In this document: in pieces, positions 8,979 through 16,926 of the stretch | How the letters are laid out: each line of letters begins with the position of its first letter | How positions within the stretch are numbered: position 1 is the stretch's first letter | From: Hyphomicrobiaceae bacterium | Lineage (GTDB): Bacteria; Pseudomonadota; Alphaproteobacteria; Rhizobiales; Hyphomicrobiaceae | Reading direction: 5' to 3' | DNA length: 64,000 nt | Assembly (NCBI GenBank): GCA_030655135.1 | Contig: JAURWC010000009.1 | Span: 1-64,000 of the forward strand | Notes under the pieces: generated by a model | Database searches by the model: none | What the model saw: only the letters and a program-made list of their open reading frames with translations | What the model was told of the DNA's origin: nothing | Position numbers and translations under genes: made by a program

Positions 8979-9995
8979 CTAACCGCGACGCATAGCCCGG
9001 AATTGCCTGGGCGAAACGCCATGCCAGCGCTTAGCTGCACGCGTGAACGCGCTGAGTTCAGAAAAGCCTAGCATGAAGGCGATGTCGGTAAGCGGCAGCT
9101 CTGTGTCTCTCAGCAACCGTTCGGCGACCGAGCGTCGCGACGCGCCAAGAACATCCTCGAACGACCAGCCTTCCAGCGCCAACCGCCGTTGCACCGTGCG
9201 CTCGCCCAGCTTGAGTTCTTTTGCCACCAGCGCGAGAGTGGGGTTCGCCACCCCCATCAGGTCGACAATCTTATTCGCGACTGACGCCCGGAAGTCTTTC
9301 ACCGACTTGCGCTCGGCCAGCAGAATGTCTGCCAGCTGCTTCACGACCTTGTACAGCCGCGGATCGGCTGAAACATTCGGCCGGTTGAGATTGGCTTCGA
9401 TAAACGTGAACCTGTTCACGGGTTGCTCGAAGCTCAAATTTGCGCCGAACATGCGCCGATACTTGGCTCCCGCGCCAGGATCGCGATGCGCGAACTGCAC
9501 ACGCTTCGGACACCACGTGTCGGATAACCAGGATCGCATGCGCAAAACAACCAACGCCGCAGCAAAGCTGTTGAACTGCACCAGCGGTGCACCGATCACC
9601 AGCGGATACGACCACGTCAACTGCGCGCCGCCCTCTACCGGCTCGTACCGCACGTCCACACTCGGCATCACAATCTGGGTATAGCGCGCAATCGCCATCA
9701 CGGCTGTGCGCATGTCTTGCGCCTGAGTGACGATGAAACCGAACGCGCCCGTACCGCCAACGGGAAACGCACGCGCATATTCCAGACCGAACGCAGGATT
9801 GTTCAAATCGCGCGCCAGCTGGTCGAACAGTTGCATGACTCGATTGGCTGAAACCTCTGGTTCGCCATAGGGCTTCGATACACGGCCCACGTCGCGCTTC
9901 AAGTCCACGTAAGCCTTTGTCGCGCCACTCACAGCAGCAACGTACGCGGGCAGCGGCTCGATAATGCTCTGACTAATGACGATGTTGTCGGGCAT
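8979..9995 (-). CDS. AraC-family transcriptional regulator
   Basis: 338 residues. The N-terminal region (1-200) fits the arabinose-binding-domain-of-AraC type (PF12625), as in OruR/ArgR/MmsR-like regulators. The C-terminal double helix-turn-helix comprises LGERTVQRRLALEGWSFEDV and then LTDIAFMLGFSELSAFTRAA, with the usual GVSPRQFRAM end. The effector is unknown. It is convergent with the SDR/small-protein pair and divergent from the small ORFs at 10115, which may be its target. Confidence 0.9.
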   Translation of the reverse strand: MPDNIVISQSIIEPLPAYVAAVSGATKAYVDLKRDVGRVSKPYGEPEVSANRVMQLFDQLARDLNNPAFGLEYARAFPVGGTGAFGFIVTQAQDMRTAVMAIARYTQIVMPSVDVRYEPVEGGAQLTWSYPLVIGAPLVQFNSFAAALVVLRMRSWLSDTWCPKRVQFAHRDPGAGAKYRRMFGANLSFEQPVNRFTFIEANLNRPNVSADPRLYKVVKQLADILLAERKSVKDFRASVANKIVDLMGVANPTLALVAKELKLGERTVQRRLALEGWSFEDVLGASRRSVAERLLRDTELPLTDIAFMLGFSELSAFTRAAKRWHGVSPRQFRAMRRG

Positions 9996-10114
9996 TGTGG
10001 CCTGAACAAAAAGCCGACCTCGCGAGTGCGTCTAAGGTCAATCCGCAGTCGCATATAGTCAAGAATGCAGTCGCCCATTCATCCATAAGAGCCCCGGAAA
10101 GTGCGCGAAGAAGA

Positions 10115-10357
10115 ATGCGTACTATGGAGATTGTAGTGCGACGGATCGACGTTCATAGCGTGGCTATTTGCACGATCGTCGTGCGTCTGAACCACAAAAG
10201 CAATCTACACATCAAAACGACGGCGCGGCACGCCCTTGATGTTCTTGGCGGCCACACGCTGTTCTCGCCGAAGGACACGACCGTGTTCGATCTCAACGGC
10301 AAGAAGCTGCCGCTACGGGAACTGAAGCGGCTTGATGCGGGCAGCGCCAAGCCATGA
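10115..10357 (+). CDS. Small uncharacterised protein, first of a tandem paralogous pair
   Basis: 80 residues from ATG 10115 (GAAGAA just upstream; ATG 10124 also possible). No family recognised. The second half (HALDVLGGHTLFSPKDTTVF, DLNGKKLPLRELKRL) aligns with the product of the next gene (RALDIVVGQPGEPKPDASVF, DPDGNELTIEQMRAR). The two genes overlap at ATGA (10354-10357), so translation is coupled. The longer open frame back to 9995 would overlap the AraC start and is not preferred. Confidence 0.55.
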   Translation: MRTMEIVVRRIDVHSVAICTIVVRLNHKSNLHIKTTARHALDVLGGHTLFSPKDTTVFDLNGKKLPLRELKRLDAGSAKP

Positions 10358-10548
10358 GCGCGGAATGGTACCTTGTCGTGATCCGTCACAAGTTTTGCCC
10401 TCCCTCCGAGATCATGACGACACTCGGGCGAGCGCTCGACATTGTCGTGGGGCAGCCCGGAGAGCCGAAACCGGATGCGTCCGTGTTCGATCCAGATGGC
10501 AACGAGCTGACGATTGAGCAAATGCGCGCGAGACGCGCTATCGACTGA
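10354..10548 (+). CDS. Small uncharacterised protein, second of a tandem paralogous pair
   Basis: 64 residues, starting on the ATGA that ends the previous gene. Sequence features are an N-terminal strand-like EWYLVVIRHKF and an acidic C-terminus with FDPDGNELTIEQM. It shares its C-terminal pattern (aLDi, x-VFDxxGxxL, R) with its neighbour. No function can be given. It ends 21 bases before the stop of the convergent ligase gene. Confidence 0.55.
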   Translation: MSAEWYLVVIRHKFCPPSEIMTTLGRALDIVVGQPGEPKPDASVFDPDGNELTIEQMRARRAID

Positions 10549-10569
10549 AGAAAACCCACGCCACCGTTT

Positions 10570-11613
10570 CTAGCTGACCGCCTTCGGCCGGCCCACCTTG
10601 GTGGCGGGCTTGTCCTCGCGCAACGCCTTGAATGCTGCGTGCCGCAGGATGTTGTCTGAGCTCCAGGCGCGATACTCTATCTGCGCCACGAGTTTCGGTT
10701 CAACCCACGTCACCCCGCGCCGCTGCAGGGCGTCGAGCTTCGTTGCGAAGGCCGGAGCCGGCTGGCGAAGCGGTTGCAGCATCTTCCACAGTTCCCCCGC
10801 TGTCGCCTGGTTAAACCCCGTGCCGACGCGGCCCGCGTATACGAATTTACCCGAATCGAAATAGCCCAGCGCCAGTGAGCCGATCGCCTTCGCGATAGCC
10901 GAGTGCGGCACATATCCGCCGATCACGAACTCGTCGGTATGAATGCACTTCGTCTTGCGCCACTCGTCGCGCCGGCCGCTGCGATACGGCATATCGCGGC
11001 GCTTGGAGATAATGCCTTCGAGCCCCAGCTTGCACGCTTCTTCAAAAATCTTGCCGGCATCACCCTCCAGATGCTGGCTGAAACGCACCGTGCCACGTCC
11101 CGGCACGCGGCCGAGCATCGTCTCCAGCAACTCACGCCGGTCTGACAGCGGCGCCGCCGTCACGTCGACACCTTCCAGATAGAGCGCATCGAACGCGTAG
11201 TAGACCATGTCGGCAGAGTGTCCCGCCTTCAGCGCGTTGACCAGCGCGACGAAGCTCGATGCCCCCGCATCATCCTCGACGACGACTTCGCCATCGAGGA
11301 TTGCCGAATTGAGCTTCAGCGCCCTGAGTGCTTTTGCGACCGACGCGAACCGCCCCGTCCAGTCGAGGCCCGTACGCGTGAGCAGCCTTACATCATCGCC
11401 ATCAATGCGCGCTTGCAGACGATAACCGTCGAACTTGATCTCGTGGATCCACTCATCGCCCCGCGCCACATCGCTATAGAGCGTGGCGAGACAAGGCGGC
11501 ACGAACTTCGGCAACGGGTCTACCGCGCGCGCAGCTCCTCGAGTTGCCTTGCCATTTCGAGATGCCTTTGGCTTTGCGCGCGAAACTTTTGAACCCTCAC
11601 CACGTTGCGCCAT
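10570..11613 (-). CDS. Stand-alone LigD-type ATP-dependent DNA ligase domain (NHEJ)
   Basis: 347 residues. After a basic leader of about 35 residues comes the ligase core: motif I EIKFDGYR with nucleophile K60, ILDGEVV (motif III), EGIISKR (motif IV) and EWRKTKC (motif V), then an OB fold ending WVEPKLVAQIEYRAWS. This is the LIG module of LigD without the PE and POL modules, which are encoded separately at 12641-14311. Together with Ku (14706-15584) it should seal double-strand breaks. It is divergent from a stress-type membrane protein 36 bases away, which suggests a shared stress promoter region. Confidence 0.92.
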   Translation of the reverse strand: MAQRGEGSKVSRAKPKASRNGKATRGAARAVDPLPKFVPPCLATLYSDVARGDEWIHEIKFDGYRLQARIDGDDVRLLTRTGLDWTGRFASVAKALRALKLNSAILDGEVVVEDDAGASSFVALVNALKAGHSADMVYYAFDALYLEGVDVTAAPLSDRRELLETMLGRVPGRGTVRFSQHLEGDAGKIFEEACKLGLEGIISKRRDMPYRSGRRDEWRKTKCIHTDEFVIGGYVPHSAIAKAIGSLALGYFDSGKFVYAGRVGTGFNQATAGELWKMLQPLRQPAPAFATKLDALQRRGVTWVEPKLVAQIEYRAWSSDNILRHAAFKALREDKPATKVGRPKAVS

Positions 11614-11649
11614 TATGTTACGCGTTCATTCTGGCCACGGAGAACACCC

Positions 11650-11931
11650 ATGCCTCTCGTTACCACTGCGATCATGACATTCATTATTCTCATACTCATC
11701 GGCATTGTCGTCGGCGTTCTATTCAATCGCCGGGGGCGCAGTTGGATCGGCCGCCAGGTCGCCGATGCGACCGGAGCAGGCGATGTCACGTACGCACTTG
11801 TCGGCATTGCCGGCTCCTTCATGGGCTACCACATCGGCGTCATCCTGGAACTGCTACCCACCTACCTTTGGTATCTCACCGCCGTTATTGGCGCCGTGCT
11901 GACCATCTGGCTATGGCGCGGCCGCTCTTAA
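11650..11931 (+). CDS. GlsB/YeaQ/YmgE-family membrane protein
   Basis: 93 residues with three hydrophobic helices (TFIILILIGIVVGVLF, YALVGIAGSFMGYHIG, WYLTAVIGAVLTIWLW), the layout of transglycosylase-associated (PF04226) stress membrane proteins. ATG 11650 has CGGAGAA upstream; the 15 residues coded before it in the open frame are basic and not expected. The stop overlaps the convergent TPMT stop (11928-11931). Confidence 0.85.
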   Translation: MPLVTTAIMTFIILILIGIVVGVLFNRRGRSWIGRQVADATGAGDVTYALVGIAGSFMGYHIGVILELLPTYLWYLTAVIGAVLTIWLWRGRS

Positions 11932-12605
11932 TCGTGCATTCCGGCGTCAGCCCTCGGCCGAAGTACGTAAACCACTTCGTCTAGTTGGCTGACGCCACGT
12001 TGCTTCAGCACCGGGCTGGTCTCAAGCCCGTCACGTTCCTCCAGGATCGTAATGTCGTGTGTCGCTGAAAAAAGCGCGTCCACCTGATCGCGCGACGTAG
12101 CGAACGGCGGGCCCTCGATAGCGCCATGCGGATACGTTAGCGAGACGAGCAGGATCGGCGTACCGGCGGGCAGCAGCGACCTCAGCTTGTCCGCATATTT
12201 GACTTGCATGTCAGCCGGTAGCGCAATCAGCGCCGCGCGATCGTAGACCGCGGCAGCGTCTTGCGTTGCTTCGAAGGGAAGCGCAAAGAAATCTCCGCAC
12301 CAGATCGAGATCGCACCGGCGGTATGGACAGTGAAGCTGCCGACCTTTCGTATTTCTGCGTGCAGCGCGTTCTCAGAAAAGAAGTCCTGCACCGCGAGAG
12401 GCGAAAGCTCAGCACCGATCACGGAATGGCCCTGCGCCGCCAGCCGCACCATGTCGACGCTCTTGCCGCACAGCGGCACGAAAACTGTGCTTCCCGGCGC
12501 AAGCCCGAGAGCCGGCCAGTGTTTTGCCAGCAGATCGTTGCCAGCCTCCTGGTGGAAACCGGTCTCCCCACGCTGCCAACGTTCGATCCAGAAGTCCGGC
12601 TCCAT
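11928..12605 (-). CDS. tpm: Thiopurine S-methyltransferase (TPMT family)
   Basis: 225 residues from ATG 12605 with GGGGGA upstream. Class I SAM methyltransferase of the TPMT type: WIERWQRGETGFHQ at the N-terminus, VFVPLCGKSVDM as the SAM loop, VIGAELSPLAV, and VYDRAALIALP. The family methylates thiol or metalloid substrates such as selenium and tellurium compounds. Here it sits inside the NHEJ island, between the LIG and PE-POL genes, without an obvious link to repair. Its start lies 36 bases after the PE-POL stop in the same direction, so it may be co-transcribed with that gene. Confidence 0.93.
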   Translation of the reverse strand: MEPDFWIERWQRGETGFHQEAGNDLLAKHWPALGLAPGSTVFVPLCGKSVDMVRLAAQGHSVIGAELSPLAVQDFFSENALHAEIRKVGSFTVHTAGAISIWCGDFFALPFEATQDAAAVYDRAALIALPADMQVKYADKLRSLLPAGTPILLVSLTYPHGAIEGPPFATSRDQVDALFSATHDITILEERDGLETSPVLKQRGVSQLDEVVYVLRPRADAGMHD

Positions 12606-12640
12606 GCATCCCCCGTGCGACGCCGCCTGTTGCGCGCCGA

Positions 12641-14311
12641 TCAACCCCTGGTCTTGACGAATTTGGCAATGGCCGCCTTCAGTGGCCGCTCACTTTTGCA
12701 ATAGTCGCTCCATGCATCTCTCTTGGCCATTAGTGCCGGCGCGGTGTGCACGGTGAATTTCTGCGGGTCGAGCCCGTCACGCACCTGCGCCCATGTCACC
12801 GGCATTGAGACGGGTGCGCCCGGCCGTGCGCGCGGCGACAACGGTGCCACCGCCGTCGCGATTTTGTCGTTGCGCAGGTAGTCGAGAAAGATGCGGCCCT
12901 TGCGCAGCTTCTTGGACATGTTGACGAGATAGAGATCCGGCCGATCCTCCGCCATCGCCGTGCATACGGCTTGAGCGAACGTCTTGGCCTCGTCCCAGCC
13001 CAACCCCTGCGCCGCTTTCAGCGGCGTCACGACGTGCAGGCCCTTACCACCCGTCGTCTTGCAGAACGCCACGAGCCCGATCGCCTCCAAGCGCTCGCGC
13101 AACTCCCTGGCCGCCGCGATCACCTTGCCGAACGCCACGTCCGGCGCTGGATCGAGATCGAAGATCAGCCGGCCCGGCACCTGCGGCTGATCCGGCTCGC
13201 AGTTCCACGGGTGAAACTCCAGCGCCGCGATCTGCCCCATCGCGATCAGCCCATCGACGCGATCGATCTGCAGGTACGGCTCATGGTCGCCCGGAACCTT
13301 CACTGTACCCACCAGCTCCGACATGCCCTTCATCGCGTGCCGCTGAAAGAACTGCTGCTTGCCGTCGATACCGTCCGGCGCTCGGATGATCGAGCAGGGC
13401 CGGCCTTCGAGATGTTCGATCATCCACGGCCCGACCGCTTCGAGATAGCGCGCCAGATCCAGTTTGGTGACAGCCTTGTCTTTGCCCCGTGCCGGCCACA
13501 GCGCCTTGTCCGATTTCGAGATCTTGACGCCCAGCACGGTATCGCCGCCCGACGTATCCACTCTGCCGACGACCGGCCGCTTGCCCGAACGCTTCGTCCG
13601 CGGCACGTGTGGCGCATCCTCCGGCTTGCCCCGCCGCGGCTTGTTTGAATGCCAAATCGCATCCGGCTTGTCGGTTTTTCCCTTGGCCATCATGAAGGCG
13701 TCCGGCCCTTGGCCCTTGCCCTCGGCGATCTGCTTCATCGTTCGCCCGGAGGCAACCGAGCGATCCTTCTTCAGGATACCTTCGCCGTCATCGGGCTTGG
13801 CAAAATCATCCTTATGCTTGATCAGTAGCCAGTTGTTGCGCTTGGCCGAGCCCCGGCCTTTTTCCCGATCAAATCGCATGCGAACCAGCACGTAACTGCC
13901 GTGCAGCTTTTCTCCCGCGATCGTGAATTTCAACTCGCCGTCGGTCAGCGCATCGTCGGGATGCTGCTCGCCTTCCGGAACCCAGAACCCGCGGTCCCAC
14001 AGCATCACGGTGCCGCCGCCGTATTCTGCCTCAGGGATGGTGCCTTCAAAATCGCCATAGTCGAGCGGATGATCCTCCACCTCGACCGCCAGCCGCTTCT
14101 CTTTCGGGTCGAGCGACGGCCCGCGCGTCACCGCCCACGACTTGAACACGCCGTCGACCTCAAGTCGCAGATCGTAATGCAGTCGCGTCGCATCGTGTTT
14201 CTGAATGACGAAGCGCGGGTACTCGGCTGCTCGCACGACTTTGCCACGCGGCTCCGCCGTTTTCTTGAAGTCGCGCTTGGCGCGGTATTCGGAGAGCTTC
14301 TTGGCTGCCAT
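12641..14311 (-). CDS. ligD: LigD with 3'-phosphoesterase and polymerase domains but no ligase domain
   Basis: 556 residues. The PE domain is about residues 20-175 ([40 protein letters not shown]). A basic linker is about 175-265. The archaeo-eukaryotic primase-type POL domain runs to the end, with catalytic FDLDPAPD and [15 protein letters not shown]. Usual LigD proteins carry PE, LIG and POL in one chain of 800 or more residues. Here LIG is a separate gene 1 kb away with GlsB and TPMT genes between, so this is a stable gene split and not a frameshift. It would fill and trim ends held by Ku. Confidence 0.94.
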   Translation of the reverse strand: MAAKKLSEYRAKRDFKKTAEPRGKVVRAAEYPRFVIQKHDATRLHYDLRLEVDGVFKSWAVTRGPSLDPKEKRLAVEVEDHPLDYGDFEGTIPEAEYGGGTVMLWDRGFWVPEGEQHPDDALTDGELKFTIAGEKLHGSYVLVRMRFDREKGRGSAKRNNWLLIKHKDDFAKPDDGEGILKKDRSVASGRTMKQIAEGKGQGPDAFMMAKGKTDKPDAIWHSNKPRRGKPEDAPHVPRTKRSGKRPVVGRVDTSGGDTVLGVKISKSDKALWPARGKDKAVTKLDLARYLEAVGPWMIEHLEGRPCSIIRAPDGIDGKQQFFQRHAMKGMSELVGTVKVPGDHEPYLQIDRVDGLIAMGQIAALEFHPWNCEPDQPQVPGRLIFDLDPAPDVAFGKVIAAARELRERLEAIGLVAFCKTTGGKGLHVVTPLKAAQGLGWDEAKTFAQAVCTAMAEDRPDLYLVNMSKKLRKGRIFLDYLRNDKIATAVAPLSPRARPGAPVSMPVTWAQVRDGLDPQKFTVHTAPALMAKRDAWSDYCKSERPLKAAIAKFVKTRG

Positions 14312-14340
14312 GCTATCGCCCGTCGCCGTCGAGAAATGGA

Positions 14341-14362
14341 GTCAGACCTAAGGTCTGACCCC
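14341..14362. repeat. GTCAGACC palindromic element, copy 1
   Basis: GTCAGACCT (14341-14349) and AGGTCTGAC (14351-14359) form a 9-bp palindrome around one base, followed by CCCC-type bases. A related copy at 14671-14692 lies on the far side of the small gene 14404-14640. Such ggtcagacc/ggtctgacc palindromes resemble short REP-type intergenic repeats. Confidence 0.7.
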
Positions 14363-14403
14363 TTGTTCAACGTATCTTTTCCGTCAGCTGTTCCGCCACG
14401 CCG

Positions 14404-14640
14404 TCACTTCGCCTTCGCGCGTTTCGGTCCCGGATCGTTCGCTGGCAGCGCCCGCGCGCTTTCCTGCAAGGCAGCCTTCAAAGACAAAGGCCGCTTGTGT
14501 TTCTTCAACAGATCACGAAACGCCTCGCCGGCGATGTCATCTAACGTCGCCTTCCGATCGCGCGCGAAGAACGCCAACGCGTCAAGCAAGCGCTCATCGA
14601 CGTTGAACACCTTCCGCTTCATGCGACCGGCTTTGGCCAA
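14404..14640 (-). CDS. Small basic protein of the NHEJ island, ribbon-helix-helix-like
   Basis: 78 residues, from TTG 14640 with GAGGAAA upstream, or 72 from ATG 14622. The sequence MKRKVFNVDERLLDALAFFA looks like the strand and first helix of a ribbon-helix-helix DNA-binding fold. LDDIAGEAFRDLLKKHKRPL and a basic C-terminus follow. Relatives are not recognised by name. It lies between ligD (PE-POL) and ku in the same direction and is flanked on both sides by a GTCAGACC-type palindrome. Possible roles are a regulator or architectural DNA-binding partner; this is inference. Confidence 0.6.
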   Translation of the reverse strand: MAKAGRMKRKVFNVDERLLDALAFFARDRKATLDDIAGEAFRDLLKKHKRPLSLKAALQESARALPANDPGPKRAKAK

Positions 14641-14670
14641 TTGTGGTTTCCTCAGTGGCGGCCACTAAGG

Positions 14671-14692
14671 GGTCAGCCCATGGGTCTGACCC
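14671..14692. repeat. GTCAGACC palindromic element, copy 2
   Basis: GGTCAGCCCA (14671-14680) faces TGGGTCTGACC (14681-14691); one base is missing from the left arm compared with a perfect palindrome. A second palindrome, GTGGCGGCCAC, stands just before it (about 14656-14665). Same core as copy 1 at 14341. Confidence 0.65.
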
Positions 14693-14705
14693 AATCTCAA
14701 CGCCC

Positions 14706-15584
14706 CTAAGACGCTTTCTTCTTGCTCTTCGGCGCGGCCTTTTTGGCGGGCGCCTTCGCGGCCGGCTCGGCTGCGGCAGCCTTCTTGCCACCACCGGCTT
14801 CGCCGACGCTCTTCTTCAGCGCCGCCATCAGGTCCACGACGTTCGTGCCCTTCGGACGAGTTTCCTCGTGCGGCGCGATAATCTTGCGCCCCTTCACTTT
14901 GTCCTGCACCAGCTGCTTCAGGGCGGTCTGGTAGTGATCCTCGTACTTGTCCGCAGCGAAAGCCGACGACTTCTTGGTGATCAGCTGCACTGCCAGATCC
15001 ACCATTTCCTTGTCCGGTTTGGCGGTCGGAATTTCGTCGAAGTAATCCTCTGGCTGCCGCAGTTCGTCGGCATAGCGCAACATTTCCATCACGAGACCGT
15101 CTTCCAGCGGCGCGATCGCCACCAGCCACTCACGACCCGAAATCGTGACCTGCGCCAGTCCAACCTTGTTTGTCTTGCGCAGTGCATCCCTGATGACAAC
15201 GTAGCCTTCGCCCGACATCTCGTCCTGCGGCACCACGAAATACGGTCGCTCAAAGTAGCGGTAGTCGATGTCATCAGCATCGACAAACTGCACGAGGTCG
15301 ATCGTCTTTTTGCTCTCCAGCTTGAGCGCGTCGATCTCCTCCGGCTCCAGCGTCACGTAGGTGTCGGTGTCAACCTCGTAGCCTTTGACGATGTCGGCAT
15401 TGTCGATTTTGCCGATGCCCTGAACAACCTTTTCGTAGTTGATGCGCCGGCCGGACGGCTTGTGGATTTGCCGGAACGAAATCTCCGACTTGCTCTCCAC
15501 GGCGTTGTAAACCTCGACGCCGATCGAGACGAGGCTGAGCCTCAAAAAACCTTTCCAATAGGCGCGAGCTGACTTCTTAGGCAT
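14706..15584 (-). CDS. ku: Non-homologous end-joining protein Ku
   Basis: 292 residues from ATG 15584 (an upstream in-frame start at 15611 only adds unlikely residues). The beta-barrel ring is recognisable from RAYWKGFLRLSLVSIGVEVY, then INYEKVVQGI, YEVDTDTYVTLEPEEIDAL, PYFVVPQ and MEMLRYADELR. The C-terminus is a Lys/Ala tail (KAPAKKAAPKSKKKAS), as in many Rhizobiales Ku proteins. It forms a homodimer that threads onto double-strand ends and recruits LigD. The gene is upstream of the small protein and ligD in the same direction. Confidence 0.96.
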   Translation of the reverse strand: MPKKSARAYWKGFLRLSLVSIGVEVYNAVESKSEISFRQIHKPSGRRINYEKVVQGIGKIDNADIVKGYEVDTDTYVTLEPEEIDALKLESKKTIDLVQFVDADDIDYRYFERPYFVVPQDEMSGEGYVVIRDALRKTNKVGLAQVTISGREWLVAIAPLEDGLVMEMLRYADELRQPEDYFDEIPTAKPDKEMVDLAVQLITKKSSAFAADKYEDHYQTALKQLVQDKVKGRKIIAPHEETRPKGTNVVDLMAALKKSVGEAGGGKKAAAAEPAAKAPAKKAAPKSKKKAS

Positions 15585-15840
15585 GACGCGGGGACCACCT
15601 GAAAAACACAAACCACCGATTTAAGTATGTGCCCGCGGCCCTAAGTTGACAACGGCTTCCGGTGAAGCGGTTACCAATCGTTGGACCCGGACGCATTAAC
15701 CTCTGCCACGACGATCGAGAAATCGTTCATTCGACAGCTGAACGCTATTGGCCTCCAATTAGTTTCTGACGCGGGCGCAACCCTTGACCGGGTGTCGCCG
15801 TTAAGACATTCGCCTTCCGTTCTCTTCACCCTGGACATTC

Positions 15841-16926
15841 ATGAACAAGAAAGCTCCCCCGCAGCCGCAACTGCCGGCCCACGGCGCGTCCGTCCTGCCG
15901 AGCGTCTCCGTCGACAGCTACAACGTCGAGGTCGAAGACGATGAAGGCTTCGTTGGCGATCGCGCCAGCAAGGGCGCATTTTGGGAACTGGTCGACAAGT
16001 GGCGCAAGCCGCTGAGCGAAGCCGGCGACGATCCACTGGGTGACAAGGCCAGCGAGGACATCGGCAAGAAGGCACTGGTGGACATGCTCTCGGAAGGCGA
16101 GCCGGAGGCCGCCGCCCTGGTGCTCAGCTCCATTGAGGAGTTCTCCCAGCAACTCGCCTACGTCATCCGTCGCTTCATGCGGTTGAAGGAATGGCGCGGC
16201 ACCGAGGCCATTACCGTTGGCGGCGGCTTCAGCGGCAGCCGGCTCGGCGAACTCGCCGTGGCCCGCTGCGGTCTGATCCTGCGTGCCGAGGGCACCGATA
16301 TCACGCTCGACGTCATTCGCCATGATCCAGACGAAGCCGGCCTGCTAGGCGCTGCCCATCTGCTACCCGCCTGGATGCTCAAGGGCCACGACGGCATCCT
16401 CGCCGTCGACGTCGGCGGCACCAACATCCGTGCCGGTATCGTCGAGCTCAATCTTGGCAAGTCGGACGACCTTGCCAAGGCGCGTGTCGTAAAGTCCGAG
16501 CTGTGGCGACATGGCGACGAAGACGTTGGCCGCGACGACGCCATCGATCGCCTGATCGAGATGCTGGCCGACCTGAACAGCTGGGCCGGCAAGAACAAGA
16601 TGGACCTTGCACCGGTCGTTGGCATCGGCTGCCCTGGTATCATCCACGACGACGGCTCCATCGCCCGCGGCGGCCAGAACCTGCCCGGCAACTGGGAAAG
16701 CTCGCGCTTCAACCTGCCGCGCGCCGTGGTACAAGGCCTGCCAGAGATTACTGGCCAGGAGACGATGGTGGTCATGCACAACGACGCCGTCGTCCAAGGC
16801 CTTAGCCAGCTGCCGTTCATGCAGAAGCGGGAGCACTGGGCCGCTCTGACGATCGGCACCGGCCTCGGCAACGTCCGCTTCACCAACCGCGACAACAAAA
16901 AGCCGAAGAAGAACGGCGGAAACTGA
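15841..16926 (+). CDS. ROK-family protein (sugar-kinase-like)
   Basis: 361 residues. The C-terminal two thirds show the ROK/actin-like ATPase fold: ILAVDVGGTNIRAGIVELN (phosphate 1), VVGIGCPGIIHDDGSIARGG, NLPGNWESS, and MVVMHNDAVVQGL. The first 180 or so residues are unlike standard ROK proteins: acidic, with DDEGFVGDRASKGAFWELVD. The usual ROK zinc cysteines are absent. The start is ATG 15841. It overlaps the FAD oxidoreductase start by one base. A glucokinase role is possible, but the extra domain argues for another substrate. Confidence 0.7.
   Translation: MNKKAPPQPQLPAHGASVLPSVSVDSYNVEVEDDEGFVGDRASKGAFWELVDKWRKPLSEAGDDPLGDKASEDIGKKALVDMLSEGEPEAAALVLSSIEEFSQQLAYVIRRFMRLKEWRGTEAITVGGGFSGSRLGELAVARCGLILRAEGTDITLDVIRHDPDEAGLLGAAHLLPAWMLKGHDGILAVDVGGTNIRAGIVELNLGKSDDLAKARVVKSELWRHGDEDVGRDDAIDRLIEMLADLNSWAGKNKMDLAPVVGIGCPGIIHDDGSIARGGQNLPGNWESSRFNLPRAVVQGLPEITGQETMVVMHNDAVVQGLSQLPFMQKREHWAALTIGTGLGNVRFTNRDNKKPKKNGGN

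Noticed and set aside
10570-14311. A frameshifted or broken single ligD gene
   Set aside because: Two unrelated genes lie between the modules and both proteins have intact starts, ends and active sites.
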